A DNA stretch of 64,000 nt. Source: Coptis chinensis. Lineage: Eukaryota > Streptophyta > Magnoliopsida > Ranunculales > Ranunculaceae. The notes beneath the pieces were generated by a model. The model was given only the letters and a program-made list of their open reading frames with translations, did not search any database and was not told where the DNA came from. Shown here piece after piece: positions 47,143 to 56,372 of this stretch (position 1 is the first letter of the stretch; every line of letters starts with the position of its first letter). The position numbers were made by a program, and so were the translations under genes. The DNA lies in assembly GCA_015680905.1 (NCBI GenBank), contig CM027382.1, positions 23,037,501 to 23,101,500 of the forward strand, in the 5' to 3' direction.

Positions 47143-47790
47143 CTACCTTGCAATCTTACTCGCCAACGATCTTCCTGCCGAATGATTCCCACATTCCCCT
47201 TCATGCATTTCTACAATAATTTTCTGAGAATCTTCTGTCGATATACGTTTTAAATGTGGTCCTCCCAGATTTTTTCGATACAATTGATCATCTATTAATA
47301 TATATCTTTCAGCTCCTCCTTTTATCCTTCTAGCCTCAATCTTATCTGCTAGCAACTTTCCTTCCGATAAAAACAACATATAATCGCTCAACCATGACAC
47401 CCCTAGCGTGTCTATTTCCATCACTTCTGTATGTTTTATATTAATACTTAGAGTTTGCTGAACACCGATATGCAACAGACGACCTTCCTCATTTTCAAGC
47501 ATTGCAGCTATATATGCCAATGCATCGGCATGCATGTCGATTTTCTCCCCTGTCGAGATGCTGAAAAATAATCTTCCTAAAATCTTTGAGCTTTACTCTT
47601 ACCAAATTCAAGTAATCTATTATGTTATCGCATTTAGCCAAATATCCTCCATTGATTTGGCTTATCACCAACTGAGAATCACTGAAAACTGATAAATCTT
47701 TGATGTTTAATGATTTAGCCATCTCTAAACCTGTTATTAGAGCCTCATATTCAGCTTTATTGTTAGAAGCATGAAAACCTAAAGTAATAA
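47143..47790 (-). pseudogene. RNase H region of the Tat-like element, broken
   Basis: 47495-47790 reads ASNNKAEYEALITGLEMAKS and VFSDSQLVISQINGGYLAKC, with the acidic residues of an RNase H fold. It is then frameshifted into 47143-47535 (HADALAYIAAMLENEEGR), which includes the linker to the integrase. The upstream RT that should precede it is absent. Confidence 0.8.
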
Positions 47791-47959
47791 TTTATCTCAA
47801 GTCTCTGTTTTTTGGAGTTATCGAAAAAAAAAAAAAGTACTTTTCGGGAATAAAAGTAACCCTTTCTAAATTTTAATCAATCTCTTTGATATATTCTCTC
47901 ATAGCATGTATCCATTTTCTTCCCAAAATAGCATTATGGTCTGAATGATGCTTTATGAC

Positions 47960-48620
47960 TATAAATTTAGTCATAATAGTGCGGGCCCAACCTTTCATCG
48001 GCAACTTCGATTTCCCTCGCCGGTCTTGTTGATGTTCCATTGAAACCAAACAGATTAAATTGTGGTTCTTTTAAATGGGATTCATCAAATCCGATACCTG
48101 TATATGCTTTCCAAAATAGAATATTGACGAAACTACCACAATCCACCAATATCTTTTGCACATCATAACCTGATATTCTTAATGTAATCAACAGAGCATT
48201 ATCATGAGGTAGCATTACCTTTGACAGATCGTCAGGTACAAACATAATAGCTCCAGGTATACTTGCCGATATGAGAGCAGGGTCTACTGGTATCGGCTCC
48301 ACATTTACCTCCAGCACCTCCTTGACTGTCGATATCTTTTGAATTTTATCCCTTATGATTTTCTTCTGTGGGATAACCCCCTTATATATCATATTAATCA
48401 CCTCTAACGGCTTATCATTCATCACCGCCGCTACCTCTAGTCTAGCATCAGCTCTAAACTCCCTGAGTTTTCCATCTCTCATTAATCGATCTACTTCCCT
48501 GACCAATTGAAGACACTTGTTCGTCTCATGATTCTTTACCTTGTGAAAATTACAGAAAGGTTTGTCTTCTATCTCCCGAGGCTTGTGAGTCGGATGTTGG
48601 AAATATTCCAACCTTCCTCA
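47960..48620 (-). pseudogene. Gag end and protease of the Tat-like element
   Basis: The 214-codon frame starts within gag, with a CNFHKVKNHETNKC zinc-knuckle-like motif. It then contains the aspartic protease signature ILVDCGSFVNILF, in which the usual D-T/S-G triad reads D-C-G. This change may weaken the active site. It ends near HYYD, a few bases before the deletion that removed the reverse transcriptase. Confidence 0.8.
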
Positions 48621-48821
48621 AGATATCTTCCAATGTAGTACTAATAGCAACATAATTGGATGGATCCAACTCCTTTCTTAATGACCTTTCAAATTTCTTC
48701 TTCTATGAAGGTTGACCCTCATATTTCGAATAAGACTCATTCAACTTCCTCTTATCGGATTTATGATGGGTCTCTTCTTTTGCCGAGTTACTTGCCTCAG
48801 ACACTTGTAACACCAGTTGAA

Positions 48822-49648
48822 CTAAAGCTGATAGAACACCCTCTTCGACTTGCACGTTTTTCTCGCTTTATCATAAAGCTCTCTCAGAGTCTTAATATCC
48901 TTTCGAAGCATATACTTGTGCATATCGGATGCAGGAATGAGCCCTGTTTGAAATGTCATTACTGCTGTCATCTCTGACTCATCCAAATGTTCTACTAACT
49001 GCGCTTTTGCCTTGAATTGCGACAAGAAACCTTTAAGAGATTCCTTATTCCCTTGCTTCAGTTGGAACAAAGCCGACACCTGCTTTGGTTTCACCCGTTG
49101 ATGCCCATAATTGGTCAGATTTTTTTTTCAATCTCCCTATAACCTAATATTGATCCATCTTGTAAAGAACATAACCACTTTAATGCCTTCCCCTTCAGAC
49201 TTGAAGAAAAGGACTTGCATAACAATGAATCTAGATATGTAGTTTCCTTATATATCGAAAACTGATGCCGATATGCAAAGAGATGGTCCATCGGATCCGA
49301 TGGGCCATCATATTGAGTGAATTTAGGCAATTTAAACTTCGGCGGAACAAGCATCATTTCGATACTTTGATGTATCAGATTCCTACTAACATCATCCGCC
49401 AACTTCCTTATTGACGCTGAAGTCTTCTCGAGCACTTGATTTCCCAATTGTTTTAGCATCATTTCTTGTATCATTTCTTTAGTGATGGGCTGTGGTGTCG
49501 GCATTTCAGCTACTGGTGATACTTCAGCACCTTTCTCATTTCTTATTGATGCCTTTCCCCTATTATGACTACCCAATTTCGAACTACATTCCTCCTCATC
49601 TTCCTCTTGAAAATCCCTAACCACATTACTTGGACCTCCCTTATTCAA
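48822..49648 (-). pseudogene. Gag of the Tat-like element, frameshifted
   Basis: 49115-49648 contains the N-terminal part and gag core (LVPPKFKLPKFTQYDGPSDP and SSSLKGKALKWLCSL). 48822-49094, in another frame, continues with VSALFQLKQGNKESLKGFLS and MTAVMTFQTGLIP. A frameshift lies near 49100. Gag would form the virus-like particle. Confidence 0.85.
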
Positions 49649-49951
49649 TCCTGATTCTCCTTTAGCAAAATCGCATTCTGCCTCTCTACTTCTTTCAATC
49701 TTTTTAACATTTCCTGAAGCGACACCTCCACATTCATATTTGTTTCCATCTCCCCTCAGCTTACTGAAGCTCTTGTGTTTATTGTATCCGATTGATTATC
49801 ATTCTCCATTCTTTTGCTGTTTGCTTTCTTCCTATGAGCCATTGTAAGCGAATTCACACTCTTCTATCACACTTCCTTCACTCAAATCTGTAAAAAACTC
49901 TGGATTCTAGATCGTAGAAGAAGAAAATCGAACAAATTTTTTTGTTCTAGA

Positions 49952-49968
49952 TCCACAGACGGCGCCAA
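49952..49968 (-). other. Primer-binding site of the Tat-like element
   Basis: On the - strand TTGGCGCCGTCTGTGG follows the 5' LTR end directly. The TGGCGCC class of primer site is common in Tat- and Athila-type Gypsy elements. Confidence 0.75.
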
Positions 49969-50371
49969 TGTGGTTGCCAAGAATACTTACTTCCAATTAG
50001 TATTCTTAGTTCACACAATTATAGATGAAAGATAAAGGAAAACGATGTGTTTATTGATTAATGATAAAGTTTGTTACAATTTCTCTCTAGCTCACTCTTT
50101 CTCTCTCCTGTTTATGTAGTTTTTTGTAATCTGAATTGAATGAATCATTTCTTCCTCATTCAGTCTTTTTATAGTCTTTCCAAATGCTTTTGACCCAACA
50201 TGCTTTCGCCAGGTGTCCATCCTTTTTCTATTCCCTTTCCCGCTTTATGCCTGCAAAATATTTCAAATATCCTGACATATATCGAGATATTGGCCCTTAT
50301 GCAAATATCTTTTTAAAATAATGAAAGAAACATCTCTATGACTCCTATGAGTACGATATTTGCCCACTACA
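49969..50371 (-). repeat. 5' LTR of the Tat-like element
   Basis: 403 bp. The outer end ctaca is followed by the target duplication agcgt. Confidence 0.9.
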
Positions 50372-50376
50372 AGCGT

Positions 50377-50776
50377 GGATATGCTTTGGTTAAACCAGAA
50401 ATGCGATGTAAGAAAATTTTGCATTGGCTTGTTGGCGCCATATTAATGTGAGTATCCGCCCCTTACTGTTTTTGCCTTGTTCAAATTATTTAAAAGTTTT
50501 TTGTGGTATATAGAATGGAAAAGAATGCTTTTACTGTTTATATATATTTTTTACTTGGGAGTTGTTAAAAGTTTTGACTGGATTAATCACCATTGATGGG
50601 TTTATTTTGATATGAAATTTCGCTCCAGTTATATTGCGTCGCCCCTGGAATTCTTTAGATCCTAGATCCTAGTCTTATGCCATTTTCAATTATGTTAAGA
50701 TTAACCTTAATTTTCATCGTTTACAGTTCTTTATTATAAACAATAGTTGTTGAAAAAACAAACAATTGTATCAGTT
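50377..50776. other. Spacer upstream of subtilase unit 3
   Basis: No gene was recognised. Ordinary AT-rich flank. Confidence 0.4.
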
Positions 50777-50791
50777 GAAGTATTAGCTGTA
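50777..50791 (+). promoter_or_regulatory. Shared 15-bp upstream motif, unit 3
   Basis: gaagtattagctgta, identical to the copies before units 2 and 4, 176 bp before the ATG. Confidence 0.45.
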
Positions 50792-50871
50792 CAATTGAAA
50801 AACGGCAAAATAGACAAAAAGCTCCCAGTATATTGTCTGCTGGAGTGGACATTTCGAGGTCCCTATGTTTA

Positions 50872-50888
50872 AATGTATATATATAATA
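50872..50888 (+). promoter_or_regulatory. Probable TATA box of subtilase unit 3
   Basis: aatgtatatatataata, about 65-80 bp before the ATG at 50953, followed by ggctctagg, which is shared with unit 4. Confidence 0.5.
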
Positions 50889-50952
50889 GGCTCTAGGAAC
50901 TAGGATAGATCATATGTAGTCATCAAGCTACCAGCTTCGTTTCCAGGACAAA

Positions 50953-53226
50953 ATGAAAATGGTGAGCATGCGTCATAGCTCATTGTTCTTCCTTGTGTGG
51001 ATTCTCATTGCCTTTCAGATTAGATCCACACTAGCAGATAGGTCAACGTATATTGTGCATATGGACAAATTTGCAATGCCAAAGGCTTTTGCAACCCCTC
51101 ATGATTGGTACTTGGCGACTATAAATTCTCTCAAGGTCCCTGGTGCAACGAACTCCGACAAACTCAAATCCATGCCAAGAATTCTTTATACCTACGACAT
51201 TGCTATCCATGGTTTTAGTGTGGTCCTGTCTTTTGAAGAACTGAATAGCCTGCAGAAGTCCCCTGGGTTTGTTACGGCCTACCCAGACAAGGTTGTCAAG
51301 CTTCATACCACCCATACACCCGAATTCCTTTCTCTGAATAATATATCTGGTCTTTGGCCAGCATCCGATTATGGTACAGATGTAATTATAGGTATGATGG
51401 ATAGCGGAGTTTGGCCAGAGAGTAAAAGCTTTAACGACGATGGTATGACAGAAGTCCCCAAAAGGTGGAAAGGAATTTGCCAGGAGGCAGGTGATTTTAA
51501 TTCTTCCATGTGCAACCGGAAGCTTATTGGTGCTCGCTCTTACCAAAGTGGTGCTGTTGCTGCTAATCTACGTGCTGAATCAGACGGGGACTCACCAAGG
51601 GACGCAAATGGGCATGGAACACACACGTCAACTACGGCGGCTGGGAACTATGTTGAAGGTGTGTCATTCTTTGGCTATGCTAAGGGCACTGCAAGAGGGA
51701 TTGCACCTCGTGCTCGAGTAGCCATGTATAGCGTCTCTGGGTCTGTTGGTGCTGGTTCTGACCTCCTCGCTGGAATGGACCAGGCAATTGCTGATGGCGT
51801 GGATGTAATTTCAGTCTCAATGGGCGTTGGATGGACCCCTTTATACGAGGATCCGATAGCCATTGCCGGCTTTGCTGCCATGGAAAAGGGTGTATTTGTC
51901 TCAACATCGGCAGGAAATGCTGGGCCAGGTCCAAAGATGGTGGAAAATGGAGTTCCTTGGTTGTTGACAGTTGGAGCGAGCACCATTGATCGTCAAAGCT
52001 CTGCAATATTGACTTTAGGAAATGGGATGACCACCATTGGTTGGTCTGAGTTTCCTGTAAATGCTTTGCTTGAAGGTGTGCAAGTGGTTTACAATGAGAC
52101 ACTCCTAGCATGCAATTCATCGGAACTCTTATCAGAAGCTAGTACCGGTAAAGTTGTCATTTGCAATGATGATTCTTGGGAGCTTGCCACTCAAATACAA
52201 GTGGTGACAAATTCCAACGTCGCAGGAGCAATATTTATTTCCAACAATACCGAGTATATGGAAACACGATCTCTTCCATGTCCAGGTATTGTAATCAGAC
52301 TTGCCCAAATTCCAGGGCTGATCAGTTACGTGACGTCTACAACCAACCCAACTGTTACTATTAAGTTCCAACAAAGTGAACTAGGAGCACGGCCTGCCCC
52401 AGCTGTTTCATATTTCAGTTCAAGAGGGCCTTCTTCGACGTATCCTCCCATCCTGAAGCCAGATTTAATTGCACCAGGGTCTAAAGTCTTGGCAGCTTGG
52501 ATCCCAATTTCACCTTCCGCTTTTCTAGAATCCAACATTGTATTATCAAGTAGTTACATATTAAATTCTGGTACTTCAATGGCATGCCCCCATGCATCTG
52601 GAGTGGCTGCACTTCTCAAGGGTGCAAACCCTGATTGGAGTCCTGCAGCTATCAGGTCGGCCATGATGACTACTGCAAGCCATATTGGTAATGATTACAG
52701 TCCTATTCGAGACAATGGCAAAAGTTTGAGGTATGCCACTCCCCTAGACATGGGATCTGGTCAAATCGATCCTAACAAGGCACTTGATCCGGGTCTTATA
52801 TACGACGCAGATGCCCAAGACTATGTGAATCATCTTTGCTTGATGAATTTCACTAGGAAGCAAATCCTAATGATTACTAGATCGACAAAGTACAACTGCT
52901 CTAATGCAGCCGATCTCAATTACCCATCTTTCATGACTTTCTTTAACAAAACACCATTGACTGTTCATCGATTTCGCAGGACAGTAACCAATGTCGGAAA
53001 CAATAATTCAGCTTATGAAGCCAATTTAAAAGTACCACGAGGAACCACAATCACTATATGGCCGGATACTCTTTCTTTTAGTCAGAAGTATCAGAAGCTC
53101 AGCTTCAGGTTATCTGTATACATTAAAGACATGAATACGTCGAAGTCATATGGTTCTTTGGTCTGGAAAGAAGTTGGTGGAAACCATACAGTTAGAAGTC
53201 CCATTGTGGTGTATAGAATTGTCTAG
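50953..53226 (+). CDS. Subtilisin-like serine protease, SBT1 group, unit 3 (intact, 757 aa)
   Basis: Same architecture as unit 2: signal peptide 1-28 (LFFLVWILIAFQIRSTLA), I9 propeptide (STYIVHMDKFAMPKAF), and S8 domain with Asp150 in GMMDSGVWPES, His221 in GHGTHTSTTAAGN, oxyanion Asn322 in STSAGNAGP and Ser542 in SGTSMACPH. The PA-type insert and C-terminal fibronectin III-like domain are present. The stop is TAG at 53224. Another in-frame ATG at codon 3 could also serve as start; the first is used here. Intronless. It is closest to unit 4 within the array, with a nearly identical stretch at about 52490-52850. Predicted active secreted protease; substrate unknown. Confidence 0.95.
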   Translation: MKMVSMRHSSLFFLVWILIAFQIRSTLADRSTYIVHMDKFAMPKAFATPHDWYLATINSLKVPGATNSDKLKSMPRILYTYDIAIHGFSVVLSFEELNSLQKSPGFVTAYPDKVVKLHTTHTPEFLSLNNISGLWPASDYGTDVIIGMMDSGVWPESKSFNDDGMTEVPKRWKGICQEAGDFNSSMCNRKLIGARSYQSGAVAANLRAESDGDSPRDANGHGTHTSTTAAGNYVEGVSFFGYAKGTARGIAPRARVAMYSVSGSVGAGSDLLAGMDQAIADGVDVISVSMGVGWTPLYEDPIAIAGFAAMEKGVFVSTSAGNAGPGPKMVENGVPWLLTVGASTIDRQSSAILTLGNGMTTIGWSEFPVNALLEGVQVVYNETLLACNSSELLSEASTGKVVICNDDSWELATQIQVVTNSNVAGAIFISNNTEYMETRSLPCPGIVIRLAQIPGLISYVTSTTNPTVTIKFQQSELGARPAPAVSYFSSRGPSSTYPPILKPDLIAPGSKVLAAWIPISPSAFLESNIVLSSSYILNSGTSMACPHASGVAALLKGANPDWSPAAIRSAMMTTASHIGNDYSPIRDNGKSLRYATPLDMGSGQIDPNKALDPGLIYDADAQDYVNHLCLMNFTRKQILMITRSTKYNCSNAADLNYPSFMTFFNKTPLTVHRFRRTVTNVGNNNSAYEANLKVPRGTTITIWPDTLSFSQKYQKLSFRLSVYIKDMNTSKSYGSLVWKEVGGNHTVRSPIVVYRIV

Positions 53227-53632
53227 TGCAAGGGCATCATAGTTTGTCCATTGTCATGAGGTTTGGAAGACAATAAATAAAGTTGGTATTGTCAAGGGAC
53301 CCACACTGAGTTCCTCTGCGAAGACACCACTCTTCAAGGGAAACTGTGAAGCTGCCTTCTTTATCTCCACTTTTAGAAATGTCGTAAGGGAAGTACGAGA
53401 ATGTTTCTGGTTCACTCATTTGTGCCGATGAAGGAGGAAGTACACAATTAGGAGATCTATTGCTGTAGTTTCTCAGCAGGGGATTGATGATCAATGTAGT
53501 TTACTTTGTGTTAAATTAATGAAAGAAAAGATTATTTGTATGAGGCATCTCCAGTAGGACGCATCTAACTCATGTACAACCTCAATCAATTGATTTGTCT
53601 GATTTCTGTAGTTGTATACTAAAGCTTATATT
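53227..53632. other. 3' flank of subtilase unit 3
   Basis: Contains the polyadenylation-like signal aataaataaa near 53270. A - strand frame at 53237-53494 (PPSSAQMSEPETFSYFPYD) has a coding look but no recognised family and no splice context, so it is left as a possible captured fragment. Confidence 0.35.
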
Positions 53633-54104
53633 TTGGACATTCTTTCCTTTCTTAGGTGGTCTTCTCCATATTAAGGTGACTTCAATGCTTGCCAAATATA
53701 TCCATTCCTTCTAAGATCTATGTTATAAGGTGAAATTTTGTCAGATAACACAACAGTAATTGTAACGACCCGCCCCATCCTAACACGCCGATATTGTCCC
53801 CACTTAACTACTGCGGGACCTCCGACAGCATGGGGGTTTTTACTCCCGCCTGAGCACGCTTAACTTTGGATATCCTTTCCTTTCTTAGGTGGCCTTCTCC
53901 ATATTAAGGTCACTTCAATGCTTGCCAAATATATCTATTCCCTTTAAGATCTATGTTATAAGGTGAAATTTTGTCAGATAAACAACAATAATTGTAACAA
54001 CCGGCCCCATCTTAACATGCCGTTATTGTCCCACTTAGCCACTGCGGGACCTCCGATAGCGAGGTGGTTTTTACTCCCGCCTGAGCACGCTTAACTGTGG
54101 AGTT
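53633..54104 (+). repeat. Tandem duplication of about 235 bp, including part of a Cassandra LTR
   Basis: Two direct copies: about 53633-53868 and 53869-54104. Each runs from tttcctttcttaggtgg through ggtgaaattttgtcagataa and tgcgggacctccga to gagcacgcttaact. Each unit contains host flank plus the first 110 bp (+ strand) of the Cassandra LTR. Since the LTR part is inside the unit, the duplication came after the LTR insertion. Copies differ by scattered substitutions and small indels. Confidence 0.85.
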
Positions 54105-54293
54105 CTCACCAACCCTACTACCAATTGTGCTTGAAAAGGCCTCGACGTTAGGATTTGGAGGTTTTTCATAACCAGGATCTTGGACAGCCGCCTAAGCAAT
54201 GTGGGATCACACCATGGCGCAACCACCACCCGTCATAGGGCTAGGCGCCTTTCTATCATACCCGTCCTCGGGCCACTGCCACGGGGTATCACA
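53993..54293 (-). mobile_element. Cassandra-type solo LTR with 5S rRNA-derived promoter region
   Basis: 301 bp from tgtaac to atcaca, flanked by a perfect duplication ataat (53988-53992 and 54294-54298). On the - strand it contains AGAACTCCACAGTTAAGCG and TGCTCAGGCGGGAGTA, which match the interior of plant 5S rRNA (pol III A-box region) with few changes. A 5S-like domain inside an LTR is the hallmark of Cassandra TRIMs. There is no second LTR or internal region, so it is a solo LTR. It does not encode a functional 5S RNA. Confidence 0.82.
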
Positions 54294-54298
54294 ATAAT

Positions 54299-56234
54299 GC
54301 TCACATGTGGTGATGGATTAAATTATTTGGTCTTTGGTGCAATTCTAGCACCAAAAAATTAAGCATAATTTCAATTATAATTCTTTCTGTAGTAGGAATC
54401 AGTGAAGTACAAGCCTCAGTTGAAATTTTTAATGGGACATGCAATGCTAGGCATGTGTTCATGTCATGTATTACAGTTAGTTCAATTGATTTATTTTCCA
54501 ATTTAACCATTGAGTATGTAGACCAATTAAATGTGGCTCTGTATTTAAAGTTTGCCATCCCTCGTTTTAGATTGGAATTTGGAAATATACTTAAAAAGTT
54601 GAAAAAACCATGTAATGGAAATCAGGAAATGTTTCTATACCCTCTATATTATTACAATGGTTATTGATATTTGACATGGCTATGAAGTCTTAGACACTTT
54701 GGTCCCAAAAATTCTGAAATAAAGATAGTCTCGGCTGCCTCTGTATATTTTCTGAAGTGATTATTTTCAGTTTTCACTATTTCAGGTGAACTTGTTATAA
54801 CTTTGTGGGTTTATCTACATGAGGAGTATCTCTTTTCGAGTCTGGTCCTGGACATCTCACTACTTCAATGGAGTATTCTTCTTCCTGTTTATGACCATTT
54901 AGTTCTGTAAGTGAGCAAAATTCTTGTATTTAAATATCTCGTAAAACTTCACTGGGAAACTGAGCCATTTTTTTATGAAATCCATTTGCTTGATATTAAA
55001 TTATTCAACTTTGGCAAACACATATAGCATATAAAGACTTAATTAGGGGTTAGTAATACCATCAGAAATATTTAGAGTATCTCCAATCAGGGTGTGAATT
55101 TACATCCCATACATTTCACACCCACACAGGAATCAGGATATGCTCTGAGAAGATCGTTTTAAACCCAATGTTGCGAAGAAGTTTATTCAGGGATTTCTAT
55201 TACGAATCTATACGCATTTCGTTTGAGACTTTGGAATTCTTTGCCAATTTGATGCCGTTTACTATTTGTCAGTAGAAGAGTTAACAATTTTGCATTTTAG
55301 AGGGGTCGAAATTGCATTATCTTTACATACCTGTCTATTCTTGTGTCAGCTTGTATTGAATTTGAAGAAGGCCTGTGTGTGGCCGGTTAATTGGAAGCCA
55401 AATGGAATGATATTGGTGGCATTGGAGATGAAATGCCTATGTTGTGTCCGCTTCTTTGGCCAACTAAGGTCCAACCTTGATCGAGAATTCTGTAATGCAC
55501 TTGAGTGAGTTTTCTGCTATTATCTTTGTCACGTTCTACTTAATAACCGTCAGAATAAATTTTGAGGCCTCTTATTTGAAACATGCATAGAGCAAGGTGC
55601 AAACTCAATGGTTCTCCAACTGACTTTCATACATTTCTTCCACCAGATTTCAATGTATGTGACTTCCTTACCATTCCTTGTTTCTAGTTTCCTTTTCTTT
55701 ATTTTATATAACAATAATACTGGTATAGTAAATTGGTTTGAAGGGTGTAGACCTTTTTCTGGCTCTGAATATGTTCTTGTTGTTTTAGATATTGTTCAAT
55801 GGTGTTAATGTGAACTAGAATATGCTTATTTGCAGAAAAATTTATATGAATAAAGTGACGTCTTACTTTCATTTCTCTATTAATATCTAACCGTTTTATT
55901 ATATTTCAGTTTGTTACATAAAATCTGGACTTCAGTTATCAGCAGTTAATTCACAATTTGGCTAGCATATTATGAAACAAATGAGAGTGGGAAAGAACTA
56001 GAATTGAACATATAAGAGAATACATACTTATAATATCTGTCACTATCGACTTGTTTACTCCTACATAAAACTTCATTAAAATTTTGCAATGCTTAGATCC
56101 TCACTCCCTCGGTACCTTTTTCAATGATATTATCATCGCTCTTTGCATCCTTTGCAAGTCTTTAATCAAAATGTGCTGTTCTCAATAGTTATCTGCTCTC
56201 TCTTGTTAAAATCAAAGGACGAAAATTTTAATAA
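54299..56234. other. Spacer between subtilase units 3 and 4
   Basis: About 1.9 kb of AT-rich sequence with no supported gene. Short open frames at 54455-54667, 55266-55508 and 55608-55808 have no recognisable product or splice context. The words at 55078-55130 (ctccaatcagggtgtg) look like decayed DNA-transposon sequence. Confidence 0.4.
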
Positions 56235-56249
56235 GAAGTATTAGCTGTA
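56235..56249 (+). promoter_or_regulatory. Shared 15-bp upstream motif, unit 4
   Basis: gaagtattagctgta, 138 bp before the ATG. The adjoining sequence also resembles unit 3 (ggagtggacat, aggtcc, aggctctagg). In place of the unit 3 TATA block, unit 4 has aaaacaaaacatac. Confidence 0.45.
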
Positions 56250-56372
56250 AGATCCAAAAGTTTATCAGGTGGAGTGGACATATCAAGGTCCTATTTGCTA
56301 AAAACAAAACATACTAGGCTCTAGGCTATTTAGTCCTGAAGCTAAAAGCTTCCTTTCCAGGACGATTAGGCG

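Larger units (their letters stand above)
40808..50371 (-). mobile_element. Gypsy retrotransposon resembling the Tat/Retand group, RT deleted, with antisense gene and tandem arrays
   Basis: 9564 bp with LTRs at 40808-41205 and 49969-50371 and a perfect 5-bp duplication agcgt (40803-40807 and 50372-50376). On the - strand the 5' LTR is followed by TTGGCGCCGTCTGTGG, a primer site of the TGGCGCC class. The order on the - strand is gag, protease, RNase H, integrase, two tandem-repeat arrays, 3' LTR. The region between integrase and the 3' LTR also carries a three-exon gene on the + strand. Only about 245 bp separate protease from RNase H, so the reverse transcriptase is gone and the element depends on others. 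Extra antisense genes and tandem arrays in this place are known from Tat/Retand-type elements, so the lineage assignment is inference. Confidence 0.87.

Noticed and set aside
53840-54110. Functional 5S rRNA gene
   Set aside because: Only an internal part of 5S is matched, inside a TG…CA-type LTR with a target duplication; it is a Cassandra LTR.
54180-55808. Several 60-85 codon open frames between units 3 and 4
   Set aside because: No family similarity, no splice context, and part of the first lies within the Cassandra LTR; consistent with chance.
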